A DNA stretch of 35,483 nucleotides from positions 1 to 35,483 of the forward strand of contig CALJMY010000072.1 in the NCBI GenBank assembly GCA_937981905.1, in the 5' to 3' direction. Below are positions 9,471-19,503 of this stretch, piece by piece. Within the stretch, counting starts at the first letter, position 1, and each line of letters begins with the position of its first letter. This stretch comes from an uncultured Enterobacterales bacterium. GTDB lineage: Bacteria; Pseudomonadota; Gammaproteobacteria; Enterobacterales; Psychrobiaceae. The notes beneath the pieces were generated by a model. It was not told the origin of the DNA. It ran no database searches and was given only the letters and a program-made list of their open reading frames with translations. Made by a program: the position numbers and the translations under genes.

Positions 9471-10571
9471 TTATTTAACAATAAATTTAGTATTGGCTAA
9501 GTTAGCTATTTCTTGTGCTACTTTCTCTGTAGCATCAACCCGAGCCAGTTCTGAACTTGCTAAGTGCATACTTTTTAAATTATTTTTATCACTCAATTCT
9601 ACAATGCTTTTTGCTAATAATTGAGGCGTTAATATCGATTGTGGGATGATAATAGCGGCTTTATTGTCACTTAATGCTTGTGCATTTTTTGTTTGATGGT
9701 CGTCAACCGCGTATGGCAATGGAATAAAAATAGCAGGTAATCCCAGCACAGCAATTTCAGAAACAGTTAGTGCACCAGCTCTGCAAATCACAAGATCGGC
9801 TTGTTCATAAGCGCCAGCCATATCATCGATAAAGTCACTTACTTTTACGATAGAACTATGTTGTTTTAACAATTGTGAATTATTAGTTAAATAGGTATTT
9901 TGTAAAGCGGTTGCATTATTTTTACCAGCTTGATGAACAATATTAACTAATACATTATCGAGTAATGGCAAGGTAAGAGGCAACGTATCATTGAGTACTT
10001 TAGCGCCTAAACTACCACCAACAATTAAGATATTAAGTGTAGAGTCTTCTTTAACGGCTTGCCTACCCAATTTGACAATATCATCACGGACTGGATTACC
10101 AACAACCATAGGTTGATGTGATGACAACGCACCATCAAAAGCTACCATTACTTTTGTAGCAACTTTAGCTAAATAACTATTAGTTAATCCAGCAACCGCA
10201 TTTTGTTCATGTAAAATTAGTGGAATCCCACACAACCTAGCTGCTATTCCACCTGGGCCTGACGCAAAACCGCCCATTCCCAATACAACATCCGGTTTGA
10301 ATGATTTAATCACTTTACGTGCTTGCCACACTGAGCGCATTAATTTAAAAGGTGCTTTTAGTAATCTAACAATGCCATTACCTCGAACACCTTCAACATC
10401 AATGTATGAAATATCAATATTATATTTTGGTACTAAGTCTGCTTCCATACGAGTAGCACAACCTAACCAATGTAATTCCCAACCTTGATCTCTAAGCATA
10501 TTTGCAACAGCGAGCCCGGGGAAAACGTGTCCACCAGTTCCTCCAGCCATCACTAATAATTTCTTACTCAT
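9471..10571 (-). CDS. murG: MurG, lipid II-forming GlcNAc transferase
   Basis: GT-B glycosyltransferase at the cytoplasmic face of the inner membrane that adds GlcNAc to lipid I to give lipid II. Length is 366 residues. The glycine-rich loop GGTGGHVFPG (10-19) and the lipid I-binding segment HEQNAVAGLTN are present. The C-terminal domain carries CRAGALTVSEIAVLGLPAIFIPLP, with the family's UDP-GlcNAc-binding glutamate region. It starts 21 bp after ftsW. Confidence 0.98.
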   Translation of the reverse strand: MSKKLLVMAGGTGGHVFPGLAVANMLRDQGWELHWLGCATRMEADLVPKYNIDISYIDVEGVRGNGIVRLLKAPFKLMRSVWQARKVIKSFKPDVVLGMGGFASGPGGIAARLCGIPLILHEQNAVAGLTNSYLAKVATKVMVAFDGALSSHQPMVVGNPVRDDIVKLGRQAVKEDSTLNILIVGGSLGAKVLNDTLPLTLPLLDNVLVNIVHQAGKNNATALQNTYLTNNSQLLKQHSSIVKVSDFIDDMAGAYEQADLVICRAGALTVSEIAVLGLPAIFIPLPYAVDDHQTKNAQALSDNKAAIIIPQSILTPQLLAKSIVELSDKNNLKSMHLASSELARVDATEKVAQEIANLANTKFIVK

Positions 10572-10592
10572 AATTTTACTCTTAAGATTTTT

Positions 10593-11897
10593 TTATTGTT
10601 GTAAAGCATCGTTTTTATTAGTCGCTTTAAATTGAGAAACTTGTTCTGATAACTCTTTACTTAACGCTTCGGTTTCTTGATCAACACTTTCATTATTAAG
10701 GTCACCACTCAATTCTTCTTTACAACCTGCCAAATCAGCAACACGTCGTTCGTGATCGATGCGTAATAAGATAACAATTGCTAATGTCATTACCCATAAA
10801 CTACTACCTCCGTAACTCACTAACGGCAGTGTTAATCCTTTTGTTGGTAAAATACCACTGGCAGCTCCCGTATTAACGGCTGATTGAAAACTTAACCACA
10901 TTCCAATACCCATTGCTAAATAGCCAGCAAAAAAGTGTTCAGTGAGTAAAGCTTGACGCCCAATATATAATGCACGTAACGCTAAGCTCAGTTGTAATAA
11001 TAATAAAATAATAACGCCAATTAGGCCTGTTTCTTCAGCCCAAATTGCAAAAATGAAATCGGTATGAGCTTCAGGTAAATATTCAAGTTTTTGAATTGAA
11101 TTTCCTAGCCCTTGCCCCATCCAGTCACCACGACCAAATGCCATTAATGATTGTGTTAGCTGATAACCTTTACCAAAAGGATCTTGCCAAGGATCTAAAA
11201 ATGACGTTACACGTGCCATTCGATAAGGCTCGAAAATGATCAAGCTAACTACTAAGGTTACACCAACGATAATCAGTGCAAAAAAGTCTCTAATTTTTGC
11301 GCCAGCAAGAAATAACATACCGACGGTAGTTACAAACATAACTACAACCGTGCCTAAATCAGGTTGTTTTAAAATAAGACCTGCAATAATGACAAAGACA
11401 GCAAGTGGTTTATAAAACCCTTTAGCACGTTCTGTCACTTCTGTATGTCTACGAACAATATAAGAAGCCAAATAACAAAAGAAAGTTAACTTAACGACCT
11501 CTGATACCTGAATATTAATAGGGCCAAGCGCTAACCAACGCTGACTTCCATTAACAGTTTTCCCCACTAAAAGGACTAAAATTAACGCTAAAATTGAAAG
11601 TAATAAAATAATGCCACTGTATTTTTTCCAAACACTCATTGGTACCTGTAAACCAACAATCATAATGATTGTTGAGCCAAATAAGTAAAAGACATGGCGT
11701 TGTATAAAGTGGAATGGATTATCAGTTAAACGTTGGCCTTCTGGCATAGAGGCTGAAGCAACAATAATAAAACCAATTAAAAATAATGAGCAAACTAACG
11801 TAAACAAAGTTCGATCGTATAACATCATGTCTTTTTTACGCCCTTCTCCTTTCATTTCTTTAAAAATAGATGAAAAAGAATCGGGAAATAAATTCAT
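10593..11897 (-). CDS. ftsW: FtsW, SEDS-family septal peptidoglycan polymerase
   Basis: Polytopic inner-membrane glycosyltransferase that polymerises lipid II at the septum together with FtsI. I place the start at the ATG at 11897 (MNLFPDSF, 434 residues), 4 bp past the murD stop. An upstream in-frame start at 12005 would overlap murD by 104 bp and add a hydrophobic stretch not expected in the family. The E. coli counterpart also has a soluble N-terminal tail before the conserved MYDRTL (here MLYDRTL). About ten membrane helices follow, and the SEDS signature GILPTKGLTLPLVSYGGSS is near the end. The C-terminal tail is acidic and polar. Confidence 0.95.
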   Translation of the reverse strand: MNLFPDSFSSIFKEMKGEGRKKDMMLYDRTLFTLVCSLFLIGFIIVASASMPEGQRLTDNPFHFIQRHVFYLFGSTIIMIVGLQVPMSVWKKYSGIILLLSILALILVLLVGKTVNGSQRWLALGPINIQVSEVVKLTFFCYLASYIVRRHTEVTERAKGFYKPLAVFVIIAGLILKQPDLGTVVVMFVTTVGMLFLAGAKIRDFFALIIVGVTLVVSLIIFEPYRMARVTSFLDPWQDPFGKGYQLTQSLMAFGRGDWMGQGLGNSIQKLEYLPEAHTDFIFAIWAEETGLIGVIILLLLQLSLALRALYIGRQALLTEHFFAGYLAMGIGMWLSFQSAVNTGAASGILPTKGLTLPLVSYGGSSLWVMTLAIVILLRIDHERRVADLAGCKEELSGDLNNESVDQETEALSKELSEQVSQFKATNKNDALQQ

Positions 11898-11901
11898 TTG
11901 C

Positions 11902-13236
11902 TTAGCATTCACGAAGCCTCCCAATAGCATCAATAAAATGCTGGCCACGTTGCATGTAATTATCAAACATATCGATACTGGCACAAGCTGGAGATAATAA
12001 AACAATATCTCCTTGTTGGGCGAAACTTGCAGCTAAAACCACAGCGTCGTTGATAGTACTAATGATATGGGCGTGAGAATTGATCGTTTGAAATAAAGCT
12101 GCATCTTGCCCCATTACGATAAGCTCACTAACATTTTTCTGGAATGGAATTTTTAAAGGTGTTAAATCTCCACCTTTTGCATCGCCACCAGCAATCACAA
12201 TAAGCTTTCCTTTATGATCAGCTAATCCTTCAAGCGCTGCCAATGTTGCACCAACATTAGTTGCTTTAGAATCGTTTAGCCACAATATGCCATCATTGGT
12301 TGGAATTTTTTGACAACGATGTTCCAGTCCACCAAACGCTTTAAGTGTTTTAGTCATCGCCTCAACAGGTAAGTCAACTTGTAAACCTAATGCTATTGCT
12401 GCTAAAGCATTTAAATGGTTATGCTGTCCAACAATTGCCATATCACTAGCTAGCATTAGTTTTTTAGAGCCTTGCATTAAATAGCCATTGTCTAAACCAA
12501 ATTCAAGCATGTTTGTTGGCTTATCGAGGCCAAATGATTGACATAAATTATGAGGAATATTTGGTGCAAGCGTTAAACTATCTTGGCGGTTAATCAATGG
12601 TGTTTGGCAATGTTGATAAATACGTTGTTTTGCCAAAGCATAATCAGTCAAACCATCGTAACGATCCATGTGGTCATCACTAATGTTAAGCACTGTTGCT
12701 GCTTTAAGTACTAAATTATAAGTTGTTTCTAGTTGAAAACTTGATAGTTCAAGAATAAACAATTCAATACTGTCATCGAGTACGACATCTAAAACAGGTA
12801 AACCAATATTGCCTGCCGCAATAGCTTTTACACCGCTCTCTTTTGCCATTTCAGCAAGGAGCGATGTCACTGTTGTTTTACCATTAGAACCAGTAATTGC
12901 AATGACAGGTACTTTAACAAAATGAGCAAACAATTCGATATCACCTACAATCAAACATCCTTGCTCTTTAGCTTTGACTAAAGCAGGATGACTAATCGCA
13001 AGTCCTGGACTAACAACTAATATTTGAAAGACTGAAAAATCAATATTGTCTAATGCATCTAACATAACATTAGCATTATTAAACGTTTCGCTTAACGCTT
13101 TGGCGTTTAGATTTATTCTTGTATCGACAAGCGTAGGAACAATGTTTTGTTTTAACAAAAATGAAGCACAAGATCGTCCAGTAAGGCCTAAACCTATTAC
13201 TGCTACATGTTCAATTTTTTGCCCGTTAATAAACAT
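11902..13236 (-). CDS. murD: MurD, UDP-MurNAc-L-alanine--D-glutamate ligase
   Basis: Adds D-Glu to UDP-MurNAc-L-Ala in the cytoplasm. Length is 444 residues. The N-terminal domain has VIGLGLTGRS (uracil-nucleotide loop), the ATP loop GSNGKTT is at 116-122, and the central domain has LELSSFQLE and NISDDHMDRY. The C-terminal domain has LLSPACASIDMFDNY, the MurD-type substrate segment. AAAGGAT lies just before the ATG. It follows mraY after 89 bp, most of it an 18-bp tandem repeat, and is closely followed by ftsW. Confidence 0.98.
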   Translation of the reverse strand: MFINGQKIEHVAVIGLGLTGRSCASFLLKQNIVPTLVDTRINLNAKALSETFNNANVMLDALDNIDFSVFQILVVSPGLAISHPALVKAKEQGCLIVGDIELFAHFVKVPVIAITGSNGKTTVTSLLAEMAKESGVKAIAAGNIGLPVLDVVLDDSIELFILELSSFQLETTYNLVLKAATVLNISDDHMDRYDGLTDYALAKQRIYQHCQTPLINRQDSLTLAPNIPHNLCQSFGLDKPTNMLEFGLDNGYLMQGSKKLMLASDMAIVGQHNHLNALAAIALGLQVDLPVEAMTKTLKAFGGLEHRCQKIPTNDGILWLNDSKATNVGATLAALEGLADHKGKLIVIAGGDAKGGDLTPLKIPFQKNVSELIVMGQDAALFQTINSHAHIISTINDAVVLAASFAQQGDIVLLSPACASIDMFDNYMQRGQHFIDAIGRLREC

Positions 13237-13253
13237 TGTTATCCTTTATTTCT

Positions 13254-13325
13254 CTATGAATCTACCAATATCTGTAAATGTACTGATATTTATAAATGTA
13301 CTAGTATCTAAAAATATACTGAGAG
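13254..13325. repeat. Four 18-bp tandem repeat units between mraY and murD
   Basis: Units are CTATGAATCTACCAATAT, CTGTAAATGTACTGATAT, TTATAAATGTACTAGTAT and CTAAAAATATACTGAGAG. They run without gaps from 13254 to 13325 and end exactly at the mraY stop codon (13326-13328 on the plus strand). They fill nearly all of the mraY-murD gap, leaving the murD ribosome-binding site free. The middle units differ at 4 of 18 positions. Confidence 0.7.
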
Positions 13326-14405
13326 TTATCTAATTTTTAGCGTCGCTAAACCAACAAGCACAAGTACTAATGAAATAATCCAAAAACGTACAATCACACG
13401 TGGTTCAGGCCAACCTTTAAGTTCATAATGATGATGAATAGGTGCCATTCTAAAAATGCGCTGACCACGTAATTTATAGCTACCGACTTGTAAAATCACC
13501 GACACGGTTTCCATCACGAAAACTCCGCCCATAATCACTAACAAAATCTCTTGGCGAACTAAAACAGCCACAATTCCTAAGCTAGCACCTAATGCTAATG
13601 AGCCAACATCACCCATGAATACTTGTGCTGGATAAGTGTTAAACCATAAGAATCCTAAACCAGCACCGAAAATGGCTAAACAAAATACTGTCAGTTCACT
13701 CGCTAGTGGTAGATGAGGTAAATGAAGATAAGCAGAGAAGTTAATATTACCAGTTATATAAGCAACAAGACCTAATGCACCAGCAACCATAATGGTAGGT
13801 ACAATCGCTAAGCCATCAAGACCATCGGTTAAATTAACCGCATTACTTGAACCAACAACGGTAAAGTAAACAAGCGCGATATACATTAATCCAAGCTGAG
13901 GTAATACATCTTTAAAAAACGGTACAACGAGTACTGTTTCGTTTGGCTGTGATACACAATAAAGATAGATTGCTACGCCAATAGCAATAGCTGATTGCCA
14001 AAAGTATTTCCAACGTGCAATTAATCCCGCGGAGTCTTTACGAATAACTTTTCGATAATCATCAACAAAACCAATAATGCCAAAACCAAGTAATACAAAT
14101 AATACCGTTAATACATAATGATTAGATAAATCAGCCCACAATAATGTACTTAATGCGATTGATGCGAGGATTAATATACCGCCCATCGTAGGTGTGCCTG
14201 ATTTACTTAAATGAGATTCAGGGCCGTCGTCACGAACTGTCTGTCCAATTTGCATATTTTGCAAATATCGAATTAATTTTGGTCCCATCCATAAAGAAAA
14301 TAAAAGTGACGTTAATGTCGCTAAAATGCTTCTAAACGTTAAGTATGAAAAGATATTGAATCCACTAATGTACTGAGTAAGATAATCAGTTAGCCAAACT
14401 AGCAT
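13326..14405 (-). CDS. mraY: MraY, phospho-MurNAc-pentapeptide translocase
   Basis: Integral membrane enzyme transferring phospho-MurNAc-pentapeptide to undecaprenyl phosphate, giving lipid I. Length is 359 residues (family about 360) with about ten membrane helices. The catalytic and magnesium-binding motifs are visible: [21 protein letters not shown] and [12 protein letters not shown], followed by the histidine-rich loop [11 protein letters not shown]. It overlaps murF by 7 bp. Confidence 0.99.
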   Translation of the reverse strand: MLVWLTDYLTQYISGFNIFSYLTFRSILATLTSLLFSLWMGPKLIRYLQNMQIGQTVRDDGPESHLSKSGTPTMGGILILASIALSTLLWADLSNHYVLTVLFVLLGFGIIGFVDDYRKVIRKDSAGLIARWKYFWQSAIAIGVAIYLYCVSQPNETVLVVPFFKDVLPQLGLMYIALVYFTVVGSSNAVNLTDGLDGLAIVPTIMVAGALGLVAYITGNINFSAYLHLPHLPLASELTVFCLAIFGAGLGFLWFNTYPAQVFMGDVGSLALGASLGIVAVLVRQEILLVIMGGVFVMETVSVILQVGSYKLRGQRIFRMAPIHHHYELKGWPEPRVIVRFWIISLVLVLVGLATLKIR

Positions 14406-15814
14406 TGAATTGTTGCTCCGATATTATTTTTATTATTATTGATATATTCCACTACCGATTCCATGGCTGCGCTACGTGATCCTTTCACCAACACTGTTAC
14501 TTTTTTTGTTGCGTCAACATTGGTTAATTGTTCTATTAATTTTAAATTTAATTCATTTTTATTATCAAAATGATGATGTGTTCCTGTAAAACCATGCCCG
14601 TAATGGTGACTTAAATGACCAAACGTAAGTAATAAATCTATCTTACAGTCTTCAATAACAGCCCCTAATGATTGATGACTTTCAACAGCAAACTCTCCTA
14701 GTTCGGCCATATCACCAAGAACTAATATTTTATAGCCATCATTATTTGCTAGCACATTAATTGCTGCGGTAATCGAACTGCTATTAGCATTGTATGTATC
14801 ATCAATCACGGTAATACGTTCTGTAACGGCGATTAGATTTAAGCGGCCTTTTACTTCACTCATGGTTTTTAAACCATTAGCAATATCTTGTAAATTAAAC
14901 CCTAATGCGAGAACTGCAGCACCTGCGGCTAATGCATTTTTTACATTATGTAAGCCTGGAATAGGTAATATAATTTGAATACTGTCGGTTTCATTATCAC
15001 TTGTTCTATTAAATACGAACTGAGCACAACCTTGTTCATCAAGCGTTACATTACTACTCCATATAGCACGTTCATCAGTCATAGGTGTTTGACTAAAAGC
15101 AGTTATACTTCGTGTTTTATTTTGCTCTCGCCATTGTTGTGAGTATTCACTTTCGCCATCAAAGATTGCACAGCCATCATTGGTTAAATGATTAAATATT
15201 TCACTTTTAGCTTTAACTACGCCGCTAATGCCACCAAAACCTTCTAAATGCGCTGCACCAATATTAGTAATAATAGCAACATCAGGTTGAGTAATTTTAC
15301 TGGTAAAATCTATTTCACCAACATGATTAGCACCTAATTCAATAACCGCATATTGATGTTCTTTAGTCAATCTTAATAAAGTTAATGGCGCGCCAATATC
15401 ATTATTAAAATTACCTTTTGTAGCAAGTACCTTGTTGTCTTGTGACAAAATAGCACTGATCATCTCTTTAACGGTTGTTTTTCCACAGCTACCTGTAATG
15501 GCAATTGTTTTAACATTCGCTAATGATTTTACTAATCCAGCCAATTGAGCTAATGCTAAACGCGTATCATCAACCACGAGTTGAGGTACACTGCAATCTT
15601 CTTGTTCACAACTAACAATTAAAACACTAGCACCTTGTTCAATCACTTTAGGAATAAACGCGTGAGCATCAAAACTGTCACCATAAAGGGCAATAAAACA
15701 ATCACCTTTATTGATTGCTCGTGAGTCGGTACACACATTGTTTATAACTGCATCATTTCCAACAACACGCCAACCTAGCGTCGTTGCTATATATGAAATA
15801 TGAACCGAGATCAT
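14399..15814 (-). CDS. murF: MurF, UDP-MurNAc-tripeptide--D-alanyl-D-alanine ligase
   Basis: Last cytoplasmic precursor step, adding D-Ala-D-Ala made by Ddl. Length is 471 residues. The ATP loop is GSCGKTT (108-114); the cysteine at the third position is a mild variation from the Ser or Asn usual there. [11 protein letters not shown] and NAANA-type substrate residues ([12 protein letters not shown]) follow. It overlaps murE by 4 bp (ATGA) and mraY by 7 bp, typical of this tightly packed block. Confidence 0.97.
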   Translation of the reverse strand: MISVHISYIATTLGWRVVGNDAVINNVCTDSRAINKGDCFIALYGDSFDAHAFIPKVIEQGASVLIVSCEQEDCSVPQLVVDDTRLALAQLAGLVKSLANVKTIAITGSCGKTTVKEMISAILSQDNKVLATKGNFNNDIGAPLTLLRLTKEHQYAVIELGANHVGEIDFTSKITQPDVAIITNIGAAHLEGFGGISGVVKAKSEIFNHLTNDGCAIFDGESEYSQQWREQNKTRSITAFSQTPMTDERAIWSSNVTLDEQGCAQFVFNRTSDNETDSIQIILPIPGLHNVKNALAAGAAVLALGFNLQDIANGLKTMSEVKGRLNLIAVTERITVIDDTYNANSSSITAAINVLANNDGYKILVLGDMAELGEFAVESHQSLGAVIEDCKIDLLLTFGHLSHHYGHGFTGTHHHFDNKNELNLKLIEQLTNVDATKKVTVLVKGSRSAAMESVVEYINNNKNNIGATIQC

Positions 15815-17364
15815 TGTAAATTACTCACTATGTTTTGTGCTAAAGCGCGCTCATCGTAATTGATTCGCCCACTTTGTAATATTTGATAATTTTCGTGCCC
15901 TTTTCCTGCGAGCAATACAATATCATCAACATTCGCTTGCTCAATTGCATACTTAACGGCATTAGTTCGTTCGTAATCAACTACAATAGCATCCGGGTTT
16001 TTCACACCAGATAGCATTTGGGAAAATATAGTCGATGGCGATTCACTACGAGAGTTGTCTTGAGTAAAAACTATCTTATCTGCATATTCTTCTGCAATAG
16101 CTGCCATTAATGGACGTTTTTGATTATCACGATCACCGCCGCAACCAAAAACAACCCATAACTGACCACTGCAATGTAATTTAAGCGCCTGTAGAGCTTG
16201 CTTTAACGCATCTGGCGTATGAGCATAATCCACTACAACACTTGGACTTTTATCATTAGCAAAAACTTCCATTCTTCCCACGACTGAACTTAATAATGAT
16301 AATGAATTAACTAATTCTGACACATGAAAACCCGCACTATATAAACAACTAAATGCCGTTAATAAATTATCTAAATTAAAGGCGCCTAACAACTTGCTGC
16401 TTAGTTTATAAGTCTCTTTATTAACAACCAATGAAGCACTAATACCTTTATTAGTATATTTAACATTTTTTGCGTAAATATTATTTTGAGCTAACGAGTG
16501 CGTGTCGTTAAAACAACACAATTGAACATTACGATTATTATCTTGCCATTGCTTAATCCAGCTTTTCGCTGTTTGGTCAGCGCCATTAAGCACTATTTTA
16601 TTACTATATTGTGGCGAAAAAAGTTGTAATTTAGCGTCACTATAATCTTGCATAGTGCCATGAAAATCTAAATGGTCTTGCGTTAAATTAGTAAAAGCAG
16701 CGACATCAAAATGTAATGATTTAACTCTATCAAGAGACAACCCATGTGATGACACTTCCATAACGACATATTCAGCATTTAATTGATGAGCAAGGGCTAG
16801 ATTGGCAATTAAATCAATCGCGTTAAGTGTTGTATTAGGGCTTTCGGTAAGTTGTCCATATAAACCATTACCTAACGTACCCATGCAATAAACTTTCTTA
16901 CCTAGTAACGTTAACCACTGGCCAATTAATTGATTGACGGTTGTCTTACCATTAGTGCCAGTGATACCTATAAGAGATAAGTTTTTTTGTGGGAAGTCAT
17001 GAAAGCGACTGGCGATTTCACTTAACTGTGAGTTTAAATCAGCGACTTTAATGATTGGAATATTTAATGATGCATCTGTTGAGTCTGCATTTTTAAGCTC
17101 AAAACCAGAAGTAGCATTATCTTCAATTAAATTATCTTCAACTAAAACCGCAACAGCGCCTTGCTCAATAGCTTTATTAATATATAAACGCCCATCAGTT
17201 TGTGCACCATTAAGCGCCACAAAGAGTCCGTTGCTAGATATTAATCGCGAATCTAACTGTATATGGTTGATTTCAATATTGGATAACAAATTTAGCTGTT
17301 CATTATCTATGATGCCTTTTAATAACTGAGTCAACATTTTAGAGCTATGTATTTTATTGGTCAT
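15811..17364 (-). CDS. murE: MurE, UDP-MurNAc-tripeptide synthetase (probably meso-DAP adding)
   Basis: Adds the third stem-peptide residue in the cytoplasm. I choose the ATG at 17364 (MTNKIHSSKM, 517 residues), which overlaps ftsI by 11 bp. An ATG at 17394 would overlap by 41 bp, and one at 17337 is also possible. The ATP loop GTNGKTT is at 136-142, SSHGLSLDRV and NLTQDHLDFHG are present, and VDYAHTPDAL marks the C-terminal domain. The diaminopimelate-recognition motif, DNPR in most Gram-negative MurE, reads DNSR at 436-439. The arginine that contacts DAP is kept, so meso-DAP remains the likely substrate. Confidence 0.96.
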   Translation of the reverse strand: MTNKIHSSKMLTQLLKGIIDNEQLNLLSNIEINHIQLDSRLISSNGLFVALNGAQTDGRLYINKAIEQGAVAVLVEDNLIEDNATSGFELKNADSTDASLNIPIIKVADLNSQLSEIASRFHDFPQKNLSLIGITGTNGKTTVNQLIGQWLTLLGKKVYCMGTLGNGLYGQLTESPNTTLNAIDLIANLALAHQLNAEYVVMEVSSHGLSLDRVKSLHFDVAAFTNLTQDHLDFHGTMQDYSDAKLQLFSPQYSNKIVLNGADQTAKSWIKQWQDNNRNVQLCCFNDTHSLAQNNIYAKNVKYTNKGISASLVVNKETYKLSSKLLGAFNLDNLLTAFSCLYSAGFHVSELVNSLSLLSSVVGRMEVFANDKSPSVVVDYAHTPDALKQALQALKLHCSGQLWVVFGCGGDRDNQKRPLMAAIAEEYADKIVFTQDNSRSESPSTIFSQMLSGVKNPDAIVVDYERTNAVKYAIEQANVDDIVLLAGKGHENYQILQSGRINYDERALAQNIVSNLQ

Positions 17365-19177
17365 GAACAACTCGCAGTTCAGTACTATTAGCATTATTTG
17401 CAGAGAGTATATTTATAGAGGCTATATTTTCAGAAGCTGTATTTTCAGAGGCTGTGTTTTCAGAAGTTATGCTAACAGGTAATTCAACTGTTTTACTTGG
17501 CGCAACATTTAATAATTGTAAGGCGCCTGTCGTTACTTTTGCAAAAACGGGCGCAGCAACATCACCGCCATAATACTTATCACCTTTGGGTTCGTTAATA
17601 ATAACGATAGTTACCAAACGTGGATTGTCAATAGGTGCTATACCGGCAAAAGAAACAACATAATCGTCACCGTATCCACCTGCAATAGCTTTTCGCGCAG
17701 TACCTGTTTTACCAGCGACTCTATAACCACCAATTCTTGCTTTTACAGCTGTACCGCCAGCTTTAGTTACACCTTCCATCATTTGTAACATCGCTTTGGC
17801 TACAGCGGGATCGATAACTTGTTCACCCTCTGGAGCTTTTTCTAGCTTTAATATTGAAATTGGATTTACACGTCCTTCGTTAGCAATAACAGAATATGCT
17901 TTTGCTAATTGAAGTGGCGTTACAGCTAGGCCATAACCAAATGATAGAGTCGCTATTTCAAAATCTGACCATCGACTACGTGTGCTCAAAAGCCCGCCGC
18001 TTTCAGCAGGTAATGTGATATGTGTAGGAGAACCAAAACCAAGATCATAATAACTATTAATTAACTGCTCTTTGGGTACTGATAACGCTAATTTACTAAC
18101 ACCTACATTTGACGATTTTGCAATGATTGTAGCCACATCAACCTTGCCATAATTTCGAGAATCACGCACAGTATTACCGCCTAAACGATAATAACCAGGT
18201 TTAGTATCAATAACTGAATTGACATTAAACTGGCCATAATCAAGCGCCATCATTGCTGCAAGAGGTTTAATTGTAGAACCAGGTTCAAATGAATCTGATA
18301 TCGAACGATTACGTAATTTATAAGGCAGCATCGTTCTACGGTTATTTGGATTATATGACGGCGTATTAGCCATTGCTAACACTTCACCCGTTTTTATATC
18401 TAACACAATTAATGAACCTGACGTTGCTCTATATTTTTCTGTCGCTGTTTTTAGTTCTTTATAAGCAATAGCTTGAATACGTTGATCAATACTTGTAACG
18501 ACATCATTCGCATTTTCACCTTCTTCGACCGTATTTAGTCTTTCAACTACCATACCATCTCGTGCTCGCCTAACTTTGCGCTTTATTGGCGAACCAGTTA
18601 GCCAATCATCATAAGTTTTTTCAATGCCATTTTGACCTTTATCATCAATATTAGTAAATCCCACAACATGTGACGTCACTTCTCCTGTTGGATAATATCG
18701 ACGTGAAGAAGGTTTAAGGTAAATTCCGGGAATTTTTAATTGTCTAATATATTCAGCTTGTGCAGGTGATATTTGGCGTTTGAGATAGACAAAACGTTTT
18801 GAAGCGTCTGAAACAGAACTTAATAGTTTTTCTAGAGGGCGATCTAATACATCAGCAAGAGCTTTCCAGCGGCGTTTATCATCTAATCCGTTGTTCTTGT
18901 GAATAACATTAGGTTCAGCCCAAACAACTTCTACAGGGACACTAACTGCCAAAGCCATGCCATGTCTATCAACAATACTGCCTCGATGAGATTGAGAAAC
19001 AACAGTACGTTTTGAGCGTAGATCTCCTTGATAACGCAGTTGCTCAGAGTCGATAACTTGTAAAAAAACGGCACGAGACGTTATTCCTATAAACACAAGA
19101 ATAATAAGAGAGGCAACCACATAAAGTCGCCAGGATATTAAGCTTGGTTTCTTTTTAACTGTCGCTTGTTTTGTCAT
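17354..19177 (-). CDS. ftsI: FtsI / PBP3, septal peptidoglycan transpeptidase
   Basis: Class B penicillin-binding protein that cross-links septal peptidoglycan with FtsW. Length is 607 residues. One membrane anchor lies at about residues 18-38, then a pedestal domain and the transpeptidase. Active-site motifs are STIK (Ser301), SSN (355-357) and KTG (490-492), close to E. coli numbering. After residue about 565 the tail is a low-complexity repeat (SENTA, SENTA, SENIA) encoded by a 15-bp DNA repeat. It overlaps ftsL by 4 bp (ATGA) and murE by about 11 bp. Confidence 0.98.
   Translation of the reverse strand: MTKQATVKKKPSLISWRLYVVASLIILVFIGITSRAVFLQVIDSEQLRYQGDLRSKRTVVSQSHRGSIVDRHGMALAVSVPVEVVWAEPNVIHKNNGLDDKRRWKALADVLDRPLEKLLSSVSDASKRFVYLKRQISPAQAEYIRQLKIPGIYLKPSSRRYYPTGEVTSHVVGFTNIDDKGQNGIEKTYDDWLTGSPIKRKVRRARDGMVVERLNTVEEGENANDVVTSIDQRIQAIAYKELKTATEKYRATSGSLIVLDIKTGEVLAMANTPSYNPNNRRTMLPYKLRNRSISDSFEPGSTIKPLAAMMALDYGQFNVNSVIDTKPGYYRLGGNTVRDSRNYGKVDVATIIAKSSNVGVSKLALSVPKEQLINSYYDLGFGSPTHITLPAESGGLLSTRSRWSDFEIATLSFGYGLAVTPLQLAKAYSVIANEGRVNPISILKLEKAPEGEQVIDPAVAKAMLQMMEGVTKAGGTAVKARIGGYRVAGKTGTARKAIAGGYGDDYVVSFAGIAPIDNPRLVTIVIINEPKGDKYYGGDVAAPVFAKVTTGALQLLNVAPSKTVELPVSITSENTASENTASENIASINILSANNANSTELRVVHDQ
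17403..17477. repeat. 15-bp tandem repeat in the 3' end of ftsI
   Basis: Five 15-bp units in frame with ftsI: GAGAGTATATTTATA, GAGGCTATATTTTCA, GAAGCTGTATTTTCA, GAGGCTGTGTTTTCA and GAAGTTATGCTAACA (plus strand). The central three encode the repeated SENTA/SENIA pentapeptide; the outer two are diverged. The unit length is a multiple of three, so copy-number change would keep the reading frame. Confidence 0.75.
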
Positions 19178-19491
19178 TTTGAAGACACCGCAATTTCTTT
19201 CCCTGTTGCAGGACGTTTCATTTTTAATTTAAGCGTAGCTAATGTCTCTATACGGCTATGCTCGGCTAACGACATTTCTTCTAATAATAAGTGTCGAGCT
19301 TGTAATTTTAATTTATCACGCTCTTCTCGTAGTTCTTCCCAGTGGCCGATTAACAAACGATTTTGATGCGCACTGTAAATAACAGCAATAGCAGAAAACA
19401 ACACACTAATAACCAGTAAAACTAACCAAAAATGAGAAAAGAGATCCTTAAAAATAACTTTACTTAAATTAGTTTCACTTTTAGTAGTCAT
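19174..19491 (-). CDS. ftsL: FtsL, bitopic divisome protein
   Basis: Small inner-membrane protein that with FtsB and FtsQ activates FtsWI. Length is 105 residues: short cytoplasmic N-terminus, one membrane helix at about 20-40, then a periplasmic coiled coil at about 45-85 (RLLIGHWEELREERDKLKLQ) with leucine heptads. Sequence similarity in this family is low, so the call relies on size, topology and position between rsmH (12 bp away) and ftsI (ATGA overlap). Confidence 0.92.
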   Translation of the reverse strand: MTTKSETNLSKVIFKDLFSHFWLVLLVISVLFSAIAVIYSAHQNRLLIGHWEELREERDKLKLQARHLLLEEMSLAEHSRIETLATLKLKMKRPATGKEIAVSSK

Positions 19492-19503
19492 TTTAATTAC
19501 ACA

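Noticed and set aside
11898-12005. Longer N-terminus for FtsW starting at 12005
   Set aside because: It would overlap murD by 104 bp and add a hydrophobic stretch before the conserved soluble N-terminal tail. The ATG at 11897 fits better.
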